Positions 61,401 through 64,000 of a DNA stretch of 64,000 nt are shown piece after piece. Position numbers and translations under genes: made by a program. The stretch comes from Echinococcus granulosus (lineage: Eukaryota; Platyhelminthes; Cestoda; Cyclophyllidea; Taeniidae), in the NCBI RefSeq assembly GCF_000524195.1, contig NW_020170422.1, positions 477,299 to 541,298 of the forward strand. Direction: 5' to 3'. Numbering within the stretch: the first letter of the stretch is position 1; every line of letters starts with the position of its first letter. Under the pieces are notes generated by a model. It ran no database searches, was not told where the DNA came from, and saw only the letters and a program-made list of their open reading frames with translations.

Positions 61401-64000
61401 AATTTCTTGTGTCTATAGCACAATCACAATGCAAAAACACTTTGGTAGGAATGTAACAAACCGTTGTGGAAAGCTAGTTTTGTTCACAAAAGTTGTAAAT
61501 GAATTTATCCAACAATTTGGGGGCCAATCTTATGTTAAAATTTAGACTTGAAAATCAGTGCATGTCAATTTATTGCCAACATAAACTCAAAGTTGATTGA
61601 CATGTCAGACCGTAAAACCATGCCTAAAAATTGATATGGAAGTGTTTGACAAACTTTTGAAACCCAGGATTCTCACGTATGCAACATAGATTGTGCGAAG
61701 ACGTTTGGCTAGGCAATTTAATGAGAAAAACTGACACATTCGGTGCATCTCCATCACGCAAACACTAAAAAGAATGACGAGATGATACATTACAAACGAG
61801 GCCCGAGGAGCGCGAATCGAGGTGCTTGCGTCAATTTATCTTGCTTATATCCATGTTGCTACATTAAAAGGAGAAAGCTATTCACTGTCTGCACATCAGT
61901 AAGCAGCAGAAGTCCACTTTTGCATACCACATCGCATGCCTTCTTTTCTAGCCACGACAAGCAACCAGTGGCGTTTGGAAGCCGTTTCGCGAGAGATCCT
62001 ACGGAGCCCACCTTTTCACTTTGATGTTGGGCTTTTATGGATAGTGTGGGCAAGCCTAGCTTAAGGTTTGAGTCTCACAGGTTTGACCAAGACTCATTCA
62101 ATTTTTTATTTGGTATCGTCAGCCAATCAATTTTTCAACAAGTACATAACATCTAAGAGTACCAAATGCTTTAAGTTGATAACGATTTCGCGACACAAAA
62201 AGAAATATGGCAGATAATGATTGTCATGTTTCTTCGTCCATTAATTCTAGTGTTACATAAAACAATACAGGCTACTAGCAACCAATTGTCAAATTGTCTG
62301 ACACTGGCTAAAATATTTAAAAAAAAAGATAGTCTGAGCGGAGAAACACGTGAAAATTGCACAAAAAACCCTGGCAAAACTTACAATAGTCCGTTCCGTG
62401 GCAAATATTCCTATCAATATAATTTGTTATATGAAGAGACCTCGCATGGCCTAACAAGGTACTTCAGTTTTGCATCGAATATAATGCGTTAGGTTCATTT
62501 CTTCTGTGAACAGCTACCAGTACATCAGAGGTTCTCCAAGTATAACTGCTCTAAATTACTATATCATACGAAATACTGAAGACACAACAATGCCTGAAGC
62601 TACGTGTTGAACCCATCAAACGGAACGACGTTAAAAAAGATAACATGTTAAGGACGTTCGTGGTACAGGATTAGAAAGATAGCTGGCTTCAAAGCAGAAT
62701 AGCAGATGAATGAAGCGAAGATAAGTATCATGAGCTAACACAAAAGCTCGATTCTGATTTCGGAAAAGTGAATTTCAATTGAGTTTGATTAAAATACTGG
62801 TCATCAGGATCTCATAGAAACATCAGTCACTGGAAGCAAGGTTCTAGGGTCATGGCAACGGCATCAATTGCTGTTACCTTTTGTGACCACCTTCACTGCT
62901 GCTTAAAAACTGAAGAAAGATGTAAACATCCTTCTCAAACAAAAAAAACATGATACATCATCCATTTCACTGTTTATTTGATTGAGACACATGAATTGGT
63001 GGGAACGTAAGCACCACAAACCGGTAAGGAATACATGCCATATGTTTGCAACGCAGTAACACATATGTGACCCTGGTATCAAAAGCGTTAATATTTTCTT
63101 TGTGTTCGTGTGTGTCCAAGGGGATGTGGAAGCCGTGAAATTGAAATAAAAAGTAATCGCTCAGAAAAGGAAATTCAAAATAACTTGACTAAAGATATAC
63201 AAAGTGGTGATAGGGAAATTAGTTTGAAATAAAACGGCTGTTATAGCTCTACTCGTGAGATAGAAAACCTGCGCAAACCACCGACAGAAGGTAGACGTGA
63301 AAATGGTAGCTTTACGTATAAATTAAAAGAAGAAAAATTGATTTGCCCAAACTAAAAAGCGTGCTACTTACGCTTTGGATTAGCAACATTTCCTCCTGAT
63401 TTCGACTCAATGAGTTGTAAATAAATGGTTTGAAACTAGATTAAACCAATTTCAAGACACTTGCGTTGAAACGGCCTAGGTCAAGAGACTACCTTCAAAC
63501 GAATTGAGAGCCCCATGCAAAGCTGAGGGTGATCTAGTAGACAGTGCAATTTTAAAAATTAACCGAATAGCATTTCCTATGGAAACTAGATAGAATTAAA
63601 AATCCTATTTAAGTTCTTTCACGCAGACAGTATACTCATTTTAAGCAATCAGAAAGTCTTTTGTTAGCGAAAAGACAAAAAGTGTAGAAATCAAATTGGG
63701 GGAAGATTCTGATTGCAGAAGTCGCTGAAGGGCATTTCAGTAGCATGCTCGATCCAGAACCTACCTTATCCACAGCGTTTATGTCAGCGCCCATTTCGAG
63801 GAGGGTGCGAACAAGTGAACAGTTGCCATGGTAAGAAGCGAAGATGAGCGGAGTGAAGTCAGCCTGAAATAATATAATGCAGAAAAGGAAAACAATCAAG
63901 ATGCAAGCTTTTGTCGATGTAACAAAATCGTGTTGGCTATTGCTTACTAAGGAGAGTACGCATAAATTATTCAGAAGCTGGTAGTACTTCCCCCCCTCCT
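52475..64000 (-). CDS. ankyrin-repeat protein, C-terminal part (5' end outside the window)
   Basis: Three phase-0 exons on the minus strand: 63863-63765, 57196-57098 and 52813-52475. The first two are 99 bases each and encode one 33-residue ankyrin repeat each: DFTPLIFASYHGNCSLVRTL..MGADINAVDK and NGWTSLHWAAQQNRVDVTCI..NGANRRAKDC. Joined, they keep the repeat register exactly (DINAVDK-NGWTSLHWA). The last exon begins HGHMPYEVTTHPEMSEALRP, which starts another half repeat. It then becomes an acidic Ser/Glu/Asp stretch, a basic His/Asn/Arg patch and the end GCLGAAKA, with the stop at 52475. Ankyrin repeats bind partner proteins; no partner or location can be read from this end. Introns are 4.3 and 6.6 kb. 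I saw no TRIM-like LTRs in them and no further ankyrin exons. Upstream exons must lie to the right of the window. Confidence 0.78.
55891..55965. repeat. imperfect inverted repeat (hairpin) in an ankyrin-gene intron
   Basis: AAAATTGTCTAA at 55910-55921 and its exact complement at 55941-55952 flank a 19-base loop. Outer parts of the arms (GTAGAAATCAA against TTGATTTAC) extend the pairing imperfectly to about 25-30 bases per arm. Confidence 0.55.

Noticed and set aside
1..64000. CRISPR arrays, tRNA and rRNA genes, bacterial operons
   Set aside because: No regularly spaced short repeats, cloverleaf-type sequences or rRNA motifs noticed by eye. The split genes show eukaryotic DNA, though a tRNA scan was not possible.

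Overview
The window is eukaryotic nuclear DNA from an animal. Genes are split by many GT-AG introns, a dispersed family of short LTR elements fills the spaces, and two 100-base assembly gaps are present (34815-34914 and 47147-47246). A flatworm (Platyhelminthes), possibly a tapeworm, is my best guess. It rests on the look of the genes, the miniature LTR elements and splice-acceptor-like sites just before start codons. The species is not established.

The left 25 kb holds a cluster of five-transmembrane (pentaspan) proteins that I assign to the prominin family. Copy A (+) enters from the left edge and ends at 6531. Copy B (+, 7547-13170) is complete with nine coding exons and 869 codons. Copy C (-, 25042-19205) is complete with the same nine-exon plan and also has 869 codons. 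All identifiable introns are in matching positions and phases (0,0,0,1,1,2,0,0), so the copies arose by gene duplication, not retrotransposition. Copy A shows damage in its 3' half: a frame shift in exon 8 and no clean exon 7. A decayed fourth copy (D, + strand) survives as a first exon at 34444-34779.

From about 13 kb to 52 kb, outside the genes, the sequence is dominated by one family of non-autonomous LTR elements of about 1 kb, resembling TRIMs. They have LTRs of about 120-200 bp starting TGT and ending CA, a primer-binding-site-like motif after the 5' LTR and a purine tract before the 3' LTR, with no recognisable gag or pol. I count eight two-LTR copies and thirteen solo or partial LTRs. 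All three insertions inside prominin introns are antisense to the host gene.

The right 12 kb holds the 3' end of an ankyrin-repeat gene on the minus strand. It has three phase-0 exons (63863-63765, 57196-57098, 52813-52475), two of them exactly one 33-residue repeat long, separated by introns of 6.6 and 4.3 kb. Its 5' part lies beyond the right edge. I saw no convincing bacterial-type operons, CRISPR arrays, tRNA or rRNA genes.
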